DNA from: Massilia alkalitolerans DSM 17462
GTDB taxonomy: Bacteria > Pseudomonadota > Gammaproteobacteria > Burkholderiales > Burkholderiaceae_D
NCBI RefSeq assembly: GCF_000427785.1
Contig: NZ_ATYR01000026.1
Location: 1 to 64,000, forward strand
DNA length: 64,000 nucleotides
Direction: 5' to 3'
A program made the position numbers and the translations under genes. Within the stretch, counting starts at the first letter, position 1, and the number at the start of each line of letters is the position of its first letter. This document shows, piece by piece, positions 7,400 to 16,622 of the stretch. Below the pieces are notes generated by a model. That model saw only the letters and a program-made list of their open reading frames with translations. It was not told the origin of the DNA and searched no databases.

Positions 7400-9496
7400 A
7401 TGGCAGATTTATCCATCGCAAATGCCCCGGAACCGACCGTCATCACCTATCCCGGATCGCCCTTCAAACTGCACCAGCCCTTCCCGCCGGCCGGCGACCA
7501 GCCGACCGCGATTGCCGGACTGATCGAAGGCATCAATGACGGCCTGATGTATCAGACCCTGCTCGGGGTGACCGGTTCCGGCAAAACCTACACGATGGCG
7601 AACGTGATCGCGCAGGCGGGGCGTCCGGCCATCGTCTTCGCGCCCAACAAGACGCTGGCGGCCCAGCTGTATGCGGAGTTCCGCGAATTCTTCCCGCAGA
7701 ACGCGGTCGAGTATTTCGTCTCCTATTACGACTACTACCAGCCGGAAGCCTATGTGCCGCAGCGCGACCTGTTCATCGAAAAGGACTCGTCGATCAACGA
7801 GCACATCGAGCAGATGCGCCTGTCGTGCACCAAGTCGCTGATGGAGCGGCGCGACGTCGTCATCGTGGCCACCGTGTCGGCCATCTACGGTATCGGTAAT
7901 CCGAACGAATACCACAAGATGATCCTGACGCTGCGCCACAAGGACAAAGTGGCGCAGCGCGACATCATCGCGCGCCTGATCCAGATGCAGTACACGCGCA
8001 ACGAGATGGACTTCTCGCGCGGCTCCTTCCGCGTGCGCGGCGACACCATCGACATCTTCCCGGCGGAACACGCCGAGCTGGCGATCCGCGTCGAGATGTT
8101 CGACGACGAGATCGAGTCGCTGCAGCTGTTCGACCCGCTCACGGGGCGCGTGCGCCAGAAGATCCCGCGCTTCACGGTGTACCCGGGCTCGCACTACGTC
8201 ACGCCGCGCTCGACCGTGCTGCGCGCGGTGGAATCGATCAAGGCCGAGCTGCGCGACCGCCTCGAGGAATTCCGTCAGCAGAACAAGCTGATCGAAGAAC
8301 AACGCCTCGAGCAGCGCACCCGTTTCGACCTCGAGATGCTGGCCGAGATCGGTTTTACCAAGGGCATCGAGAACTATTCGCGCCACCTGTCCGGCTCGAT
8401 GCCGGGCGAGCCGCCGCCGACCCTGATCGACTACCTGCCCAAGGACGCGCTGATGTTCATGGACGAGTCGCACGTGATGATCGGCCAGCTCAACGCGATG
8501 TACAACGGCGACCGCTCGCGCAAGGTCAACCTGGTCGACTATGGCTTCCGCCTGCCTTCGGCGCTGGACAACCGGCCGCTGAAGTTCCAGGAATTCGAGG
8601 GCAAGATGCGCCAGACGGTCTTCGTCTCGGCCACGCCGGCCGAGTACGAAAAGGGCAAGGCCGACAACGTGGTCGAACAGGTGGTGCGCCCCACCGGCCT
8701 GGTCGACCCGCTGGTGATCGTCAAGCCGGCGCGCTCGCAGGTCGAAGACCTGATGAGCGAGATCACCGACCGCATCGCCAAGGACGAGCGCGTGCTAGTG
8801 ACGACGCTGACCAAGCGCATGGCCGAGCAGCTCACCGAATACCTGAGCGACCACGGCATCAAGGTGCGCTACCTGCACAGCGACATCGAGACCGTGGAGC
8901 GCGTGGAGATCCTGCGCGACCTGCGCCTGGGTACCTTCGATGTGGTGGTCGGCATCAACCTGCTGCGCGAAGGCCTGGACTTGCCGGAAGTGTCGCTGGT
9001 GGCGGTGCTGGACGCGGACAAGGAAGGCTTCCTGCGTTCCGAGCGTTCGCTGATCCAGACCATCGGCCGCGCGGCGCGTAACCTGAACGGCGTGGCGATC
9101 CTCTACGCGGATCAGATGACCGATTCGATGAAGCGGGCGATCGACGAGACCGAACGCCGCCGCGCAAAGCAGATCGCCTTCAACGAGGCGCACGGCATCG
9201 TGCCGAAGGGCGTGAACAAGAAGATCAAGGACATGATCGACGGCGTCTACAGCAACGCCGCCCAACGGGCGATGGGCGAGGGCCTGGTCGATGAGGCCAC
9301 GACGGCCAAGGTCGAGGCCATGAGCGAGAAGCAGATCAGCAAGGAGATCAAGCGTCTCGAGAAGCTCATGGTGGACCATGCCAAGAACCTCGAGTTCGAA
9401 AAAGCGGCGCAGGTGCGCGACCAGCTGCATGTGCTCAAGCAGCAGGCCTTCGGGGCGCCGGGGGCGGACAACGTGGTGTCGATGCTGGGCAAGTAA
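7400..9496 (+). CDS. uvrB: excinuclease ABC subunit B
   Basis: UvrB is the damage-verifying helicase-like subunit of nucleotide excision repair and works with UvrA and UvrC. The 698-residue product has Walker A GVTGSGKT (56-63), the beta-hairpin region SYYDYYQPEAYVP (about 109-121) that inserts into DNA, MFMDESHV as motif II, the helicase motifs of domain 3 (QTIGRAARN), and a C-terminal UVR motif (about 640-680) for UvrC contact. It is divergent from tyrB with a 104-bp intergenic region. I looked for a CTGT-N8-ACAG LexA site there and saw no convincing one. Confidence 0.98.
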   Translation: MADLSIANAPEPTVITYPGSPFKLHQPFPPAGDQPTAIAGLIEGINDGLMYQTLLGVTGSGKTYTMANVIAQAGRPAIVFAPNKTLAAQLYAEFREFFPQNAVEYFVSYYDYYQPEAYVPQRDLFIEKDSSINEHIEQMRLSCTKSLMERRDVVIVATVSAIYGIGNPNEYHKMILTLRHKDKVAQRDIIARLIQMQYTRNEMDFSRGSFRVRGDTIDIFPAEHAELAIRVEMFDDEIESLQLFDPLTGRVRQKIPRFTVYPGSHYVTPRSTVLRAVESIKAELRDRLEEFRQQNKLIEEQRLEQRTRFDLEMLAEIGFTKGIENYSRHLSGSMPGEPPPTLIDYLPKDALMFMDESHVMIGQLNAMYNGDRSRKVNLVDYGFRLPSALDNRPLKFQEFEGKMRQTVFVSATPAEYEKGKADNVVEQVVRPTGLVDPLVIVKPARSQVEDLMSEITDRIAKDERVLVTTLTKRMAEQLTEYLSDHGIKVRYLHSDIETVERVEILRDLRLGTFDVVVGINLLREGLDLPEVSLVAVLDADKEGFLRSERSLIQTIGRAARNLNGVAILYADQMTDSMKRAIDETERRRAKQIAFNEAHGIVPKGVNKKIKDMIDGVYSNAAQRAMGEGLVDEATTAKVEAMSEKQISKEIKRLEKLMVDHAKNLEFEKAAQVRDQLHVLKQQAFGAPGADNVVSMLGK

Positions 9497-9522
9497 GCGA
9501 TCGATTCAGCTAGCACGCGAGG

Positions 9523-9557
9523 AAACCGTTTCCGCTTCCGCGGGAACGGTTTTTTTT
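9523..9557 (+). terminator. rho-independent terminator after uvrB
   Basis: A 10-bp stem (AACCGTTTCC with GGGAACGGTT, one G-T pair), an 8-nt loop and a run of seven T follow the uvrB stop by 27 bases. Confidence 0.9.
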
Positions 9558-9629
9558 CGCCTCCTCTCTTGCTGCCGCCGGTGGAATTCCGTGCATTTTC
9601 AAGGGCGCCGGCTGTGTAGACTGCTGCCC

Positions 9630-9938
9630 ATGACGCCTCACACCAAACTCAAAGTCGCCAACGGTCTCATGCTTCTGGGAGCCGTGCTGATCCCGTTCAG
9701 CTTTTACCGCTTCCTCGCCATGGTTTCTCCTGCTCCCTACCGCATGAGTTTGCTGGGAGAAGGACTGCTGAACCTGGGAGGCCTGGTCGCCGTGGCGCTC
9801 GTCGTCGGCATGGCCGCTTTCGTCTGGTCGCTGCGCGTGGAAAAGCGCCATCCATCGGTGCAGGTCAGCGGGACGTTCGGCATCCGCATCCTCCTCTTCA
9901 TCGTCGTCTTCGTTCCACTCGTTTTCGGCAGCTTCTGA
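9630..9938 (+). CDS. small membrane protein of unknown function
   Basis: This 102-residue protein starts MTPHTKLKVANG. It has three hydrophobic stretches: about 11-31 (LMLLGAVLIPFSFYRFLAM), 46-67 (LLNLGGLVAVALVVGMAAFV), and a C-terminal one (RILLFIVVFVPLVFGSF). No recognised family. Its stop is one base from the start of the next gene at 9940, so the two are translated together, which suggests a shared envelope role. Confidence 0.65.
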   Translation: MTPHTKLKVANGLMLLGAVLIPFSFYRFLAMVSPAPYRMSLLGEGLLNLGGLVAVALVVGMAAFVWSLRVEKRHPSVQVSGTFGIRILLFIVVFVPLVFGSF

Positions 9939-9939
9939 C

Positions 9940-10671
9940 ATGCACCTCAAACCGCGATCGACATTGGCAGCAGCATGCCTGGCCGCGCTGGCATTGCCCG
10001 CAACGGCCGCCGCCTCGCCCACCCAGGTCTTCATCGACAACGGCGAATTGAACTACGTGGGCAGCCTGACGGCCGAGGCCAACCAACGCGCATTCGCGTT
10101 GTTTGGCCAGGCGCAGCCCAGGCCTGCCATACTGTCGATTCGCAGCAAGGGCGGGGTTACCGGCGCCGGCATCGAACTGGGCCGCTGGGTGCATGCCCAG
10201 GGCCTGACGGTCAAGGTGATGGAATACTGCTTTTCTTCGTGTGCGAACTACGTCTTCCCGGCGGCGCCACGCAAGGTCGTGAGCAATTTTGCCGTCATCG
10301 GCTATCACGGCGGCCTCAGTAGCATGTCGTTCCAGCTCGATGGCGAACAGGAAGCCATGCTCAAGACACTGCCCGCCGAACAGCGCGAGGCGCTGCGCGC
10401 CAAGCTGGAACAGGCCGTGCGGGAGGCGGCCGCACCGCAAGCCGCGGAAGAAGCGCGTTATTTTGCCCTCATCGGCGTACAGCAACGCATCACGACCCTG
10501 GGCCAGTCGCCTGCGCATGCGCAGGCCGAGACCGAACAATCGGTCGGGTGGACCTATTCGATCGCGGACTTTGCCAAACTGGGCGTGCGCGACATCCGGG
10601 TCGTCAATCCACCGTGGAAACCGGCATTCGTGAACAGCGACAAGACGGTCGTTACCATCGGTGTCGACTAG
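9940..10671 (+). CDS. exported ClpP/crotonase-fold-like protein (COG3904-type)
   Basis: The 243-residue product has a signal peptide (about 1-25, ending ATAAASP). The core IRSKGGVTGAGIELGRWVH, MEYCFSSCANYVFPAA and IGYHGG resembles periplasmic proteins of the COG3904 type, which share the ClpP/SppA fold. SSCAN would carry the nucleophile serine and GYHGG a histidine. A proteolytic role is only inferred from the fold. The gene follows the small membrane protein by one base and ends four bases into the convergent RES-domain gene (CTAG shared by both stop codons). Confidence 0.7.
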   Translation: MHLKPRSTLAAACLAALALPATAAASPTQVFIDNGELNYVGSLTAEANQRAFALFGQAQPRPAILSIRSKGGVTGAGIELGRWVHAQGLTVKVMEYCFSSCANYVFPAAPRKVVSNFAVIGYHGGLSSMSFQLDGEQEAMLKTLPAEQREALRAKLEQAVREAAAPQAAEEARYFALIGVQQRITTLGQSPAHAQAETEQSVGWTYSIADFAKLGVRDIRVVNPPWKPAFVNSDKTVVTIGVD

Positions 10672-11132
10672 TCGGGACGCTTGAACATCCTGGGATCGAA
10701 GCTGAACGACCTGGCGATCGACAGCTTCACGTCCGCGTAGGCCGGATGCTCCGGGTTGATCACCAGGTTGACACCCTCCCCCACGATCACCGACGGCACC
10801 CGCATGTAGAGGTGGTGGCACTTCTGCAGGAAGGCGGTGCCGAATCGGGTTGCGCTGCCGCCGTCGTCGAGATCGTCCCAGCCTTCCGGCAGCTCCTCGC
10901 GCGATACATCCATGCCCAGCTCGGGATCGTCCGGCAAGTCCACCGCCACCAGCACCAGGCCGGGTTCGTCGCCATCAAGGTGGACGAATTTTTCCAGCAC
11001 AGCCATCTCCGCCGTCATGGCGGTGTACAGCGCGGCGCAGCCCTCTTCATGCCAGTGCCCGCCACTCTTGCGCGCGCCTTCGCAGCTGCGGTCCAGCGCC
11101 ACGTTTTCTTCCGCGATTCTCCAGGTTCTCAT
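10668..11132 (-). CDS. RES-domain protein (possible NAD-degrading toxin family)
   Basis: The product is about 154 residues from MRTWRIAEEN. It shows the RES pattern: an early arginine (TWRI), a glycine/tryptophan element SGGHWHEEG where the family usually has GGRWNxxG, then ALYTAMTAEMAVLEKFVH, which corresponds to the YxS/YxA...E stretch. RES proteins such as ParT and MbcT are ADP-ribosyl-transferase-like toxins that consume NAD or modify targets. They are normally next to an Xre/MbcA-ParS antitoxin. No such antitoxin is adjacent here: upstream on this strand is the histidine kinase. An upstream ATG-less extension to 11195 is possible but looks unstructured. Confidence 0.72.
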   Translation of the reverse strand: MRTWRIAEENVALDRSCEGARKSGGHWHEEGCAALYTAMTAEMAVLEKFVHLDGDEPGLVLVAVDLPDDPELGMDVSREELPEGWDDLDDGGSATRFGTAFLQKCHHLYMRVPSVIVGEGVNLVINPEHPAYADVKLSIARSFSFDPRMFKRPD

Positions 11133-11210
11133 GCGAGCTTGTCCGCTTATTGTCCCGGAACCAGCATACACCGGCCCAGGGCGCGGAGCGCGCACGGATG
11201 GGACAGGCGC

Positions 11211-13226
11211 TCAGTGGACGTGGCCGCGTACTTCGGCGAGTATGCGCAGCAGTTCCGACAGGTCGGCCGGCTTGACCAGATGCCGGTCGAAGCCGGCCTG
11301 GCGCGCGCGTTCACGGTCTTCGCTCTGGCCGTAGCCGGTGAGCGCGATCAGCATGGCGTTGGCGGTATCGGGCGAGGAGCGCAGGCGGCGCGCGAGCTCG
11401 TGGCCGTCCATGTCGGGCAGGCCGATATCGAGCAGCATGACCTCGGGCCGTTCGCGCAGGGCGCGCGCCAGGCCGCCCGTCCCGTCGTACTCGACGCTCA
11501 CCACGTGGCCATGCGCCTCGAGCAGCGTGGCGAGCATCTGCGCGGCGTCGGCATTGTCGTCCACCACCAGCACCCGCACCGCACCCTCATTGGCCTGGTC
11601 AGGCGGCTGCTGTGCCTCCTGCGCCTCGGCACCGGAGAGCAGCGGCAGGCGGATCACGAATTCGCTGCCCTTGTTCGGGCCATCGCTGAAGGCCGCCACC
11701 CGCCCGCCATGCAGCGCCACCAGGCTTTTCACGAGCGCCAGGCCGATGCCCAGGCCGCCCTGCGAGCGGTCCGGCGTGCGCTCGGCCTGGGTGAACAGGT
11801 CGAAGATGTAGGGCAGCACCTGCGGCTCGATGCCCTGCCCGTTGTCGCTCACCGCGATCACGGCTTCGCCGCCTTCGCTGGTCACGCGCAGGGCGATCCG
11901 GCCGCCGGACGGCGTGTACTTGGCCGCGTTATTCAGGATGTTCGAGACCACCTGCACCAGGCGCGTGCGGTCGCCCGACACGTACAGCGGCTGCTGCCAC
12001 TGCTCTACCCGCAGCTCGTGGCGCCTCATGTCGAGCAGCGGGCGCACCTGTTCGACGGCGCCGTTGACGACCGCGGCGACGTCGAGGTCTTCCTTCTCGA
12101 TCTCGGCCAGGCCGCGGGTGACGCGCGAGACGTCCAGCAGGTCGTTCACCAGGTCGGTCATGTGCTCGGCCTGGCGCACGATGATGTCGCTGGCGTGGCG
12201 CGCGCGCTCCGGGTCGAGCGTGCCGCGTTGCAGGAGCTGGGCCGCCGTCGTGATCGGCGCCAGCGGGTTGCGCAGCTCGTGCGCCAGCATCGCCAGGAAC
12301 TGGTCCTTCTGGCGGTTGGCGGCGCGCAGCTCGTCCTCCACGCGCTTGCGCATGGTAACGTCGCTGCCCTCCACGAAGATGCCCTCGACGTCGCCCTTCG
12401 GGCCGCGGATCGGCTGGTACACGAAGTCGACGTAGCGCTCCTCCAGCGGCGCGCTGGCCTCGCGCTGGACGCGCACCGGCACCGCATGGCCCACGAAAGG
12501 CTGGCCCGACTGGTAGACCTGGTCGAGCAGCTCGAAGAAGCCCTGGTCGGCGACCTCGGGCAGCGCTTCGCGCGCCGGCTTGCCGATCAGCTCACGGCGT
12601 CCGATCAGCTGCAGGTAGGATTCGTTGGCGATCTCGAACACGTGGTCCGGGCCGCGCAGCACGGCGAAGATGCCGGGCGCCTGCTCGAACAGCCCCATCA
12701 GGCGCTGGTTCTCCTGTTCGCGATAGCGTTCCGCCAGCACTTCGCCGGTCATCTCGACGCAGGCGCAGTACATGCCGGCCACGGTGCCGTCCTCGTCGCG
12801 CACCGGCGAATACGAGAAGCGGAACCAGGTGTCCTCGTCGTAGCCGTGGCGGTTCATGCGCAGCGGCAGCCGGTCCATGTAGGTGGATTCGCCCTTGAGC
12901 GCGCGCACGATCAGCGGATGGATGTCGTCCCAGATCTCGCGCCAGATGTCGTGGAAGCGCGCGCCCAGCGCCGCGGGATGCTTTTCGCCCAGGATGATCG
13001 CGTAGGAGTCGTTGTACAGGAAGCCCAGCTCCGGCCCCCAGGCCACGAACATCGGGAACTTCGAGTTGAGCATCAGGCCGACGGTGGTGCGCAGGGCCTG
13101 GGGCCAGGTACGCGGGTGCCCGAGCGGGGAATGCGACCAATCGTGCGCCCGCATCATGGCCCCCATCTGGCCGCCCCCGCTCAGGAAGGGCAGCCATTCG
13201 GAAGGAGTTTCATGTTCGGGTTTCAT
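11211..13226 (-). CDS. hybrid sensor histidine kinase with PAS domains and C-terminal receiver
   Basis: This 671-residue soluble signalling protein has no membrane helix. Two PAS-like regions (about 45-170 and 175-295) precede a HisKA dimerisation domain with phospho-acceptor H316 in MLAHELRNPLAP. It is followed by HATPase_c motifs (NILNNAAKYTP, VSDNGQGIEP, GGLGIGLALVKSL) and a receiver domain starting VRVLVVDDNADA, with the phosphorylatable aspartate in MLLDIGLPDMDG. No separate response regulator gene is adjacent. The next gene on the strand is the RES-domain gene 78 bp downstream. The input signal is unknown. Confidence 0.92.
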   Translation of the reverse strand: MKPEHETPSEWLPFLSGGGQMGAMMRAHDWSHSPLGHPRTWPQALRTTVGLMLNSKFPMFVAWGPELGFLYNDSYAIILGEKHPAALGARFHDIWREIWDDIHPLIVRALKGESTYMDRLPLRMNRHGYDEDTWFRFSYSPVRDEDGTVAGMYCACVEMTGEVLAERYREQENQRLMGLFEQAPGIFAVLRGPDHVFEIANESYLQLIGRRELIGKPAREALPEVADQGFFELLDQVYQSGQPFVGHAVPVRVQREASAPLEERYVDFVYQPIRGPKGDVEGIFVEGSDVTMRKRVEDELRAANRQKDQFLAMLAHELRNPLAPITTAAQLLQRGTLDPERARHASDIIVRQAEHMTDLVNDLLDVSRVTRGLAEIEKEDLDVAAVVNGAVEQVRPLLDMRRHELRVEQWQQPLYVSGDRTRLVQVVSNILNNAAKYTPSGGRIALRVTSEGGEAVIAVSDNGQGIEPQVLPYIFDLFTQAERTPDRSQGGLGIGLALVKSLVALHGGRVAAFSDGPNKGSEFVIRLPLLSGAEAQEAQQPPDQANEGAVRVLVVDDNADAAQMLATLLEAHGHVVSVEYDGTGGLARALRERPEVMLLDIGLPDMDGHELARRLRSSPDTANAMLIALTGYGQSEDRERARQAGFDRHLVKPADLSELLRILAEVRGHVH

Positions 13227-13311
13227 GCTCGGGTCAATACGGAAGTGGTCGCAGCGGTACGCATGCCAAAAGTGTGCCAGAAAGAAGGCATTTGCCCCCG
13301 CACCGCTGCCC

Positions 13312-13908
13312 TCAGAGTGTCTGGACGAACTCGCGAATACCGCCCAGCAGCATTTCGATCGACATCGCAGTCAGGATCAGGCCCATCAGGCGCTCGAAGG
13401 CGGTCATGACTTGCGGGCCAAGGCGCTGCTGCAGTTTTTCCGCGCTGAGGAAGACCGCCAGCCAGACCACGCCGACCGCGGCCAGCGCCGCCACGTGAAC
13501 CATGGTCTCGTTGATGCTTCCAGAGCTGAACAGCAGCACGGTCGCCAGTGCCGACGGCCCGGCCAGCGCGGGAATGGCCAGCGGCACGATGAAGGGCTCG
13601 CCTCCCTCGCTGCGGCCGAGCACGCCGTCCGGATGCGGGAAGATCATGCGGATCGCGATGATCAGCAGGATGACCGCGCCGCCGATGCGCAGCGCCACCG
13701 GCGACAGGTGCAGCGCTTCCAGGAAGTGCTGGCCGAAGAACATGAACACCAGCAGCAGCAGGAAGGCGATCGCGCATTCGCGCACCACGATGCGGGGTCG
13801 GCGCTCGAGCGGGACTTCCTTGAGGGCGGCGGCAAACAGCGGAACGTTGCCAAAGGGGTCGGTGACGAGGATCAGCAGGATGAAGGTCTGGAAAAAACTT
13901 TGGGTCAT
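13312..13908 (-). CDS. MarC family integral membrane protein
   Basis: The 198-residue product is almost entirely hydrophobic with about six helices. It has the MarC/YhgN signature near the start (LILVTDPFGNVPLF) and PLAIPALAGPSALATV in the middle. The family's biochemical role is not established, despite the name taken from the marRAB locus. It stands alone between the kinase and the Lrp-type regulator. Confidence 0.9.
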   Translation of the reverse strand: MTQSFFQTFILLILVTDPFGNVPLFAAALKEVPLERRPRIVVRECAIAFLLLLVFMFFGQHFLEALHLSPVALRIGGAVILLIIAIRMIFPHPDGVLGRSEGGEPFIVPLAIPALAGPSALATVLLFSSGSINETMVHVAALAAVGVVWLAVFLSAEKLQQRLGPQVMTAFERLMGLILTAMSIEMLLGGIREFVQTL

Positions 13909-13977
13909 CGATTTTTACTTGTTATTGTTGAACCATGCCGGAAAATGGCCGAGCCGCATCTTAGCAGAGTAATACGT

Positions 13978-14463
13978 TCAAGGCTCCACCGAATGGGTGC
14001 GCTTGAGGGTGCGCAGCACGAAGGTCGAACGGCTGTGGCGGATGCCGGGAATCTTGTACAGGCGCTGGCGCAGGAAGCGCTCGTAACCCTCGGTGCCGGC
14101 CACCGCCACCTTGATCAGGTAGTCGTAGTCGCCGGTCAGCAAACTGGCCTCCATCACCTCGGGCAATTTCGCCAGTTCTTCGCCGAAGCGGATCAGCATG
14201 TCGTCGTCATGGCGTTCCAGCGTGACCTCGATGATGACGGTGTCCGGCAGGCCCAGCGCACGCTGGGACAGGATGGCGGCATAGCCCTCGATGTAGCCCT
14301 GCTCTTCCAGGGCCCGAACCCGGTTCCAGCAGGGCGTGGGCGACAGGTGGACGCTGTCGGCCAGCTTCTGGTTGGTGATGCGGCCATCGACGCGCAGGAT
14401 GCGCAGGATCTTCCGGTCGATCTCGTCGAGGACGTCCTTTTTGGGCTTGCTATCGGCCTCCAT
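13978..14463 (-). CDS. Lrp/AsnC family transcriptional regulator
   Basis: This 161-residue regulator has an N-terminal winged helix-turn-helix (about 13-60, DRKILRILRVDGRITNQKLA then LSPTPCWNRVRALE). It also has a C-terminal RAM (amino-acid-binding) domain ending in TEGYERFLRQRLYKIPGIRHS. Such proteins sense amino acids and act on neighbouring or distant metabolic genes. Its size and HTH match the Lrp global type more than a local BkdR type, but the target is unknown. The region to 14675 upstream contains no gene that I can support. Confidence 0.9.
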   Translation of the reverse strand: MEADSKPKKDVLDEIDRKILRILRVDGRITNQKLADSVHLSPTPCWNRVRALEEQGYIEGYAAILSQRALGLPDTVIIEVTLERHDDDMLIRFGEELAKLPEVMEASLLTGDYDYLIKVAVAGTEGYERFLRQRLYKIPGIRHSRSTFVLRTLKRTHSVEP

Positions 14464-14675
14464 GAGAAGAAACTCCTGATCTTTTATATATACACAGAAG
14501 ATTCTCCCATATTCCGCTTAAAACAGGGAAACAACGAAAGCACCTTTTTGCCCCCTGCCACTACGATGGAGGGGTACTTCATCGAGACATTCCGCGCTGC
14601 CCTGAACCTCTGCCACGAACGGAGCTGCATCGCGCGCCGCGGGCGCCGCTTCAAGAGAGCGGCTGACCAAATGAA

Positions 14676-14709
14676 ACGGGCAGGAAAGGCTTGCGCCTTC
14701 CCTGCCCGT
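14676..14709 (-). terminator. terminator of the purA/phosphoribosyltransferase unit
   Basis: A 15-bp stem (ACGGGCAGG...GCCT) with one mismatch and a TTGC loop lies 26 bp past the phosphoribosyltransferase stop. On the minus strand it is followed by TTTCATTTGG. Confidence 0.7.
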
Positions 14710-14734
14710 TCGCCTTGCCCTTGCAGGCTGCGAA

Positions 14735-15274
14735 TTACTTCTCGAACTTCTTCATCCACGCCGACAGCTGGTGCGGACGCAGGCCGTCGTAGTCTTCGAA
14801 CGGCTGGTGGATCCACGGGTTGTGCGGCAGGTCTTCCAGGTGGTAGTCCGGCTTGAAGGCCGAGGTGCCTTTCACCCAGATGACGGCCGAACGCACTTCC
14901 GAGACGTCCGGGTAGTTGGTCTGCAGATGCTCGCGCACCTTCTGCAGGGTCACGCCCGAATCGGCCAGGTCGTCGACCAGCAGGATGCGGCCGGCCAGCG
15001 GGCCCTTGGTCATCGTCATGTACTTGGCGATGTCCAGGTTGCCCTGCTTGGTGCCGGCTTCTTCGCGGTAGGAGCTGGTCGACAGGATCGCCAGCGGCAC
15101 GTCGAAGATGCGCGAGATCACGTCGCCCGGACGCACGCCGCCGCGCGCCAGGCACAGCACCATGTCGAACTTCCAGTTCGATTCGTACACTTGCAGCGCG
15201 AGGCGCTCGACCAGGCGGTTGTACTGGTCCCACGAAACCCAGAGGTCCTTGTCGGTCGATGCAGGGGTGTTCAT
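14735..15274 (-). CDS. phosphoribosyltransferase (hypoxanthine/guanine type)
   Basis: This 179-residue type I PRTase has the PRPP-binding signature RILLVDDLADSGVT (about 98-111), preceded by the CLARGGVRPGD loop. It probably salvages a purine base to its nucleotide. Location right after purA (29 bp) supports a purine role, and the pair likely shares a transcript ended by the hairpin at 14676-14709. Substrate (xanthine, guanine or hypoxanthine) is not determinable by eye. Confidence 0.85.
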   Translation of the reverse strand: MNTPASTDKDLWVSWDQYNRLVERLALQVYESNWKFDMVLCLARGGVRPGDVISRIFDVPLAILSTSSYREEAGTKQGNLDIAKYMTMTKGPLAGRILLVDDLADSGVTLQKVREHLQTNYPDVSEVRSAVIWVKGTSAFKPDYHLEDLPHNPWIHQPFEDYDGLRPHQLSAWMKKFEK

Positions 15275-15302
15275 TTCAGGTCGTTCCTATCTTTTTATTG
15301 GA

Positions 15303-16619
15303 TCAGGCTGCAAATGGATGGCGCAGCACGATGGTTTCTTCGCGGTCCGGACCGGTCGACACCATGTCGATCGGCACGCCCACCAGTTCTTCGATGCGCT
15401 TGATGTAGGCGCGGGCATTGGCCGGCAGTTCTTCCATCGACTTGGCGCCGACGGTCGATTCGGTCCAGCCCGGCATTTCTTCGTAGACCGGCTCGCACAG
15501 CGCGGCTTCTTCGGCGCCGACCGGGAAGATGTCGGCATCAACGCCGTTGATCTTGTAGCCAACGCACAGCTTCAGCGACTCGATACCGTCCAGCACGTCC
15601 AGCTTGGTCAGGCACATGCCCGACACGCCGTTGATCTGCACCGAGCGGCGCAGCAGCGCGGCGTCGAACCAGCCGCAGCGACGGGCACGGCCGGTCACGG
15701 TGCCGAACTCGTGGCCGATGCGCGAGAGGTGCTCGCCGACGCCGGCGTCGGTCGGCAGTTCGGCCGGGAACGGGCCCGAACCCACGCGGGTCGTGTAGGC
15801 CTTGGTGATGCCCAGGATGTAGTGCAGCATGCCTGGACCGACGCCGGCGCCGGCGGCGGCATTGCCGGCCACGCAGTTCGACGAGGTCACGAACGGGTAG
15901 GTGCCGTGGTCGACGTCGAGCAGCGAGCCCTGCGCGCCTTCGAACAGCAGGCTGCCGCCGGCCTTGTGCGCGGCGTACAGCTGCGACGAGACGTCGCCCA
16001 CCATCGGACGCAGGCGCGGCACCAGGGCCATGGCGTCGTCGTAGGTCGTCTGGAAGTCGATCGGATCGGCGCCCAGGTAGTTGACCAGCACGTGGTTGTG
16101 GTACTCGAGGTTTTCCTTGAGCTTCTCGGCGAAGCGCTCTTCGTTGAGCAGGTCGGCGATGCGGATCGCGCGGCGGGCGACCTTGTCTTCGTAGGCCGGG
16201 CCGATGCCCTTGCCGGTGGTGCCGATCTTGTTCTCGCCGCGCTTGGCTTCACGGGCCTTGTCGATGGCGACGTGGTAAGGCAGGATGACCGGGCAGGCTT
16301 CCGAGATCTTCAGGCGCGACACCACTTCGATGCCGGCGGCCTGCAGCTTGTCGATCTCGCGCATCACGTCCGGGACCGAGACCACCACGCCGTTGCCGAT
16401 GTAGCAGGCCACGCCTTCGCGCATGATGCCCGAGGGGATCAGCTGCAGCGCGGTCTTCTGGCCCTTGATCACGAGGGTGTGACCCGCGTTATGGCCGCCC
16501 TGGAAACGGACGACGCCGGCCGCATGGTCGGTCAGCCAGTCGACGATCTTGCCTTTACCTTCATCGCCCCACTGGGTGCCGATGACGACGACGTTCTTTG
16601 CCACGTTAGTATTTGACAT
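15303..16619 (-). CDS. purA: adenylosuccinate synthetase
   Basis: PurA makes adenylosuccinate from IMP, aspartate and GTP, the first step from IMP to AMP. The product of about 438 residues begins with the GTP-binding loop VVIGTQWGDEGKGKIVDWLT, then GGHNAGHT, with KGIGPAYEDK and RTRVGSGPFP-like elements (YTTRVGSGPFPAELP) later. The start is the ATG at 16617-16619; one codon upstream is a GTG. The hisZ stop lies three bases upstream, so translation is probably coupled. Confidence 0.97.
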   Translation of the reverse strand: MSNTNVAKNVVVIGTQWGDEGKGKIVDWLTDHAAGVVRFQGGHNAGHTLVIKGQKTALQLIPSGIMREGVACYIGNGVVVSVPDVMREIDKLQAAGIEVVSRLKISEACPVILPYHVAIDKAREAKRGENKIGTTGKGIGPAYEDKVARRAIRIADLLNEERFAEKLKENLEYHNHVLVNYLGADPIDFQTTYDDAMALVPRLRPMVGDVSSQLYAAHKAGGSLLFEGAQGSLLDVDHGTYPFVTSSNCVAGNAAAGAGVGPGMLHYILGITKAYTTRVGSGPFPAELPTDAGVGEHLSRIGHEFGTVTGRARRCGWFDAALLRRSVQINGVSGMCLTKLDVLDGIESLKLCVGYKINGVDADIFPVGAEEAALCEPVYEEMPGWTESTVGAKSMEELPANARAYIKRIEELVGVPIDMVSTGPDREETIVLRHPFAA

Positions 16620-16622
16620 CAC

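Noticed and set aside
7296..7421. An N-terminal extension of the tyrB product beyond residue 1 at 7295
   Set aside because: It would overlap the uvrB coding start at 7400, and TyrB family proteins start at the MTSKAS position.
10548..13409. A 953-codon open frame on the plus strand opposite the hybrid kinase and the RES gene
   Set aside because: Same antisense composition; the kinase on the minus strand has complete HisKA, HATPase and receiver motifs.
14464..14675. A small gene or riboswitch between the Lrp regulator and the phosphoribosyltransferase terminator
   Set aside because: Only short frames without ribosome sites, and no recognisable aptamer motif.
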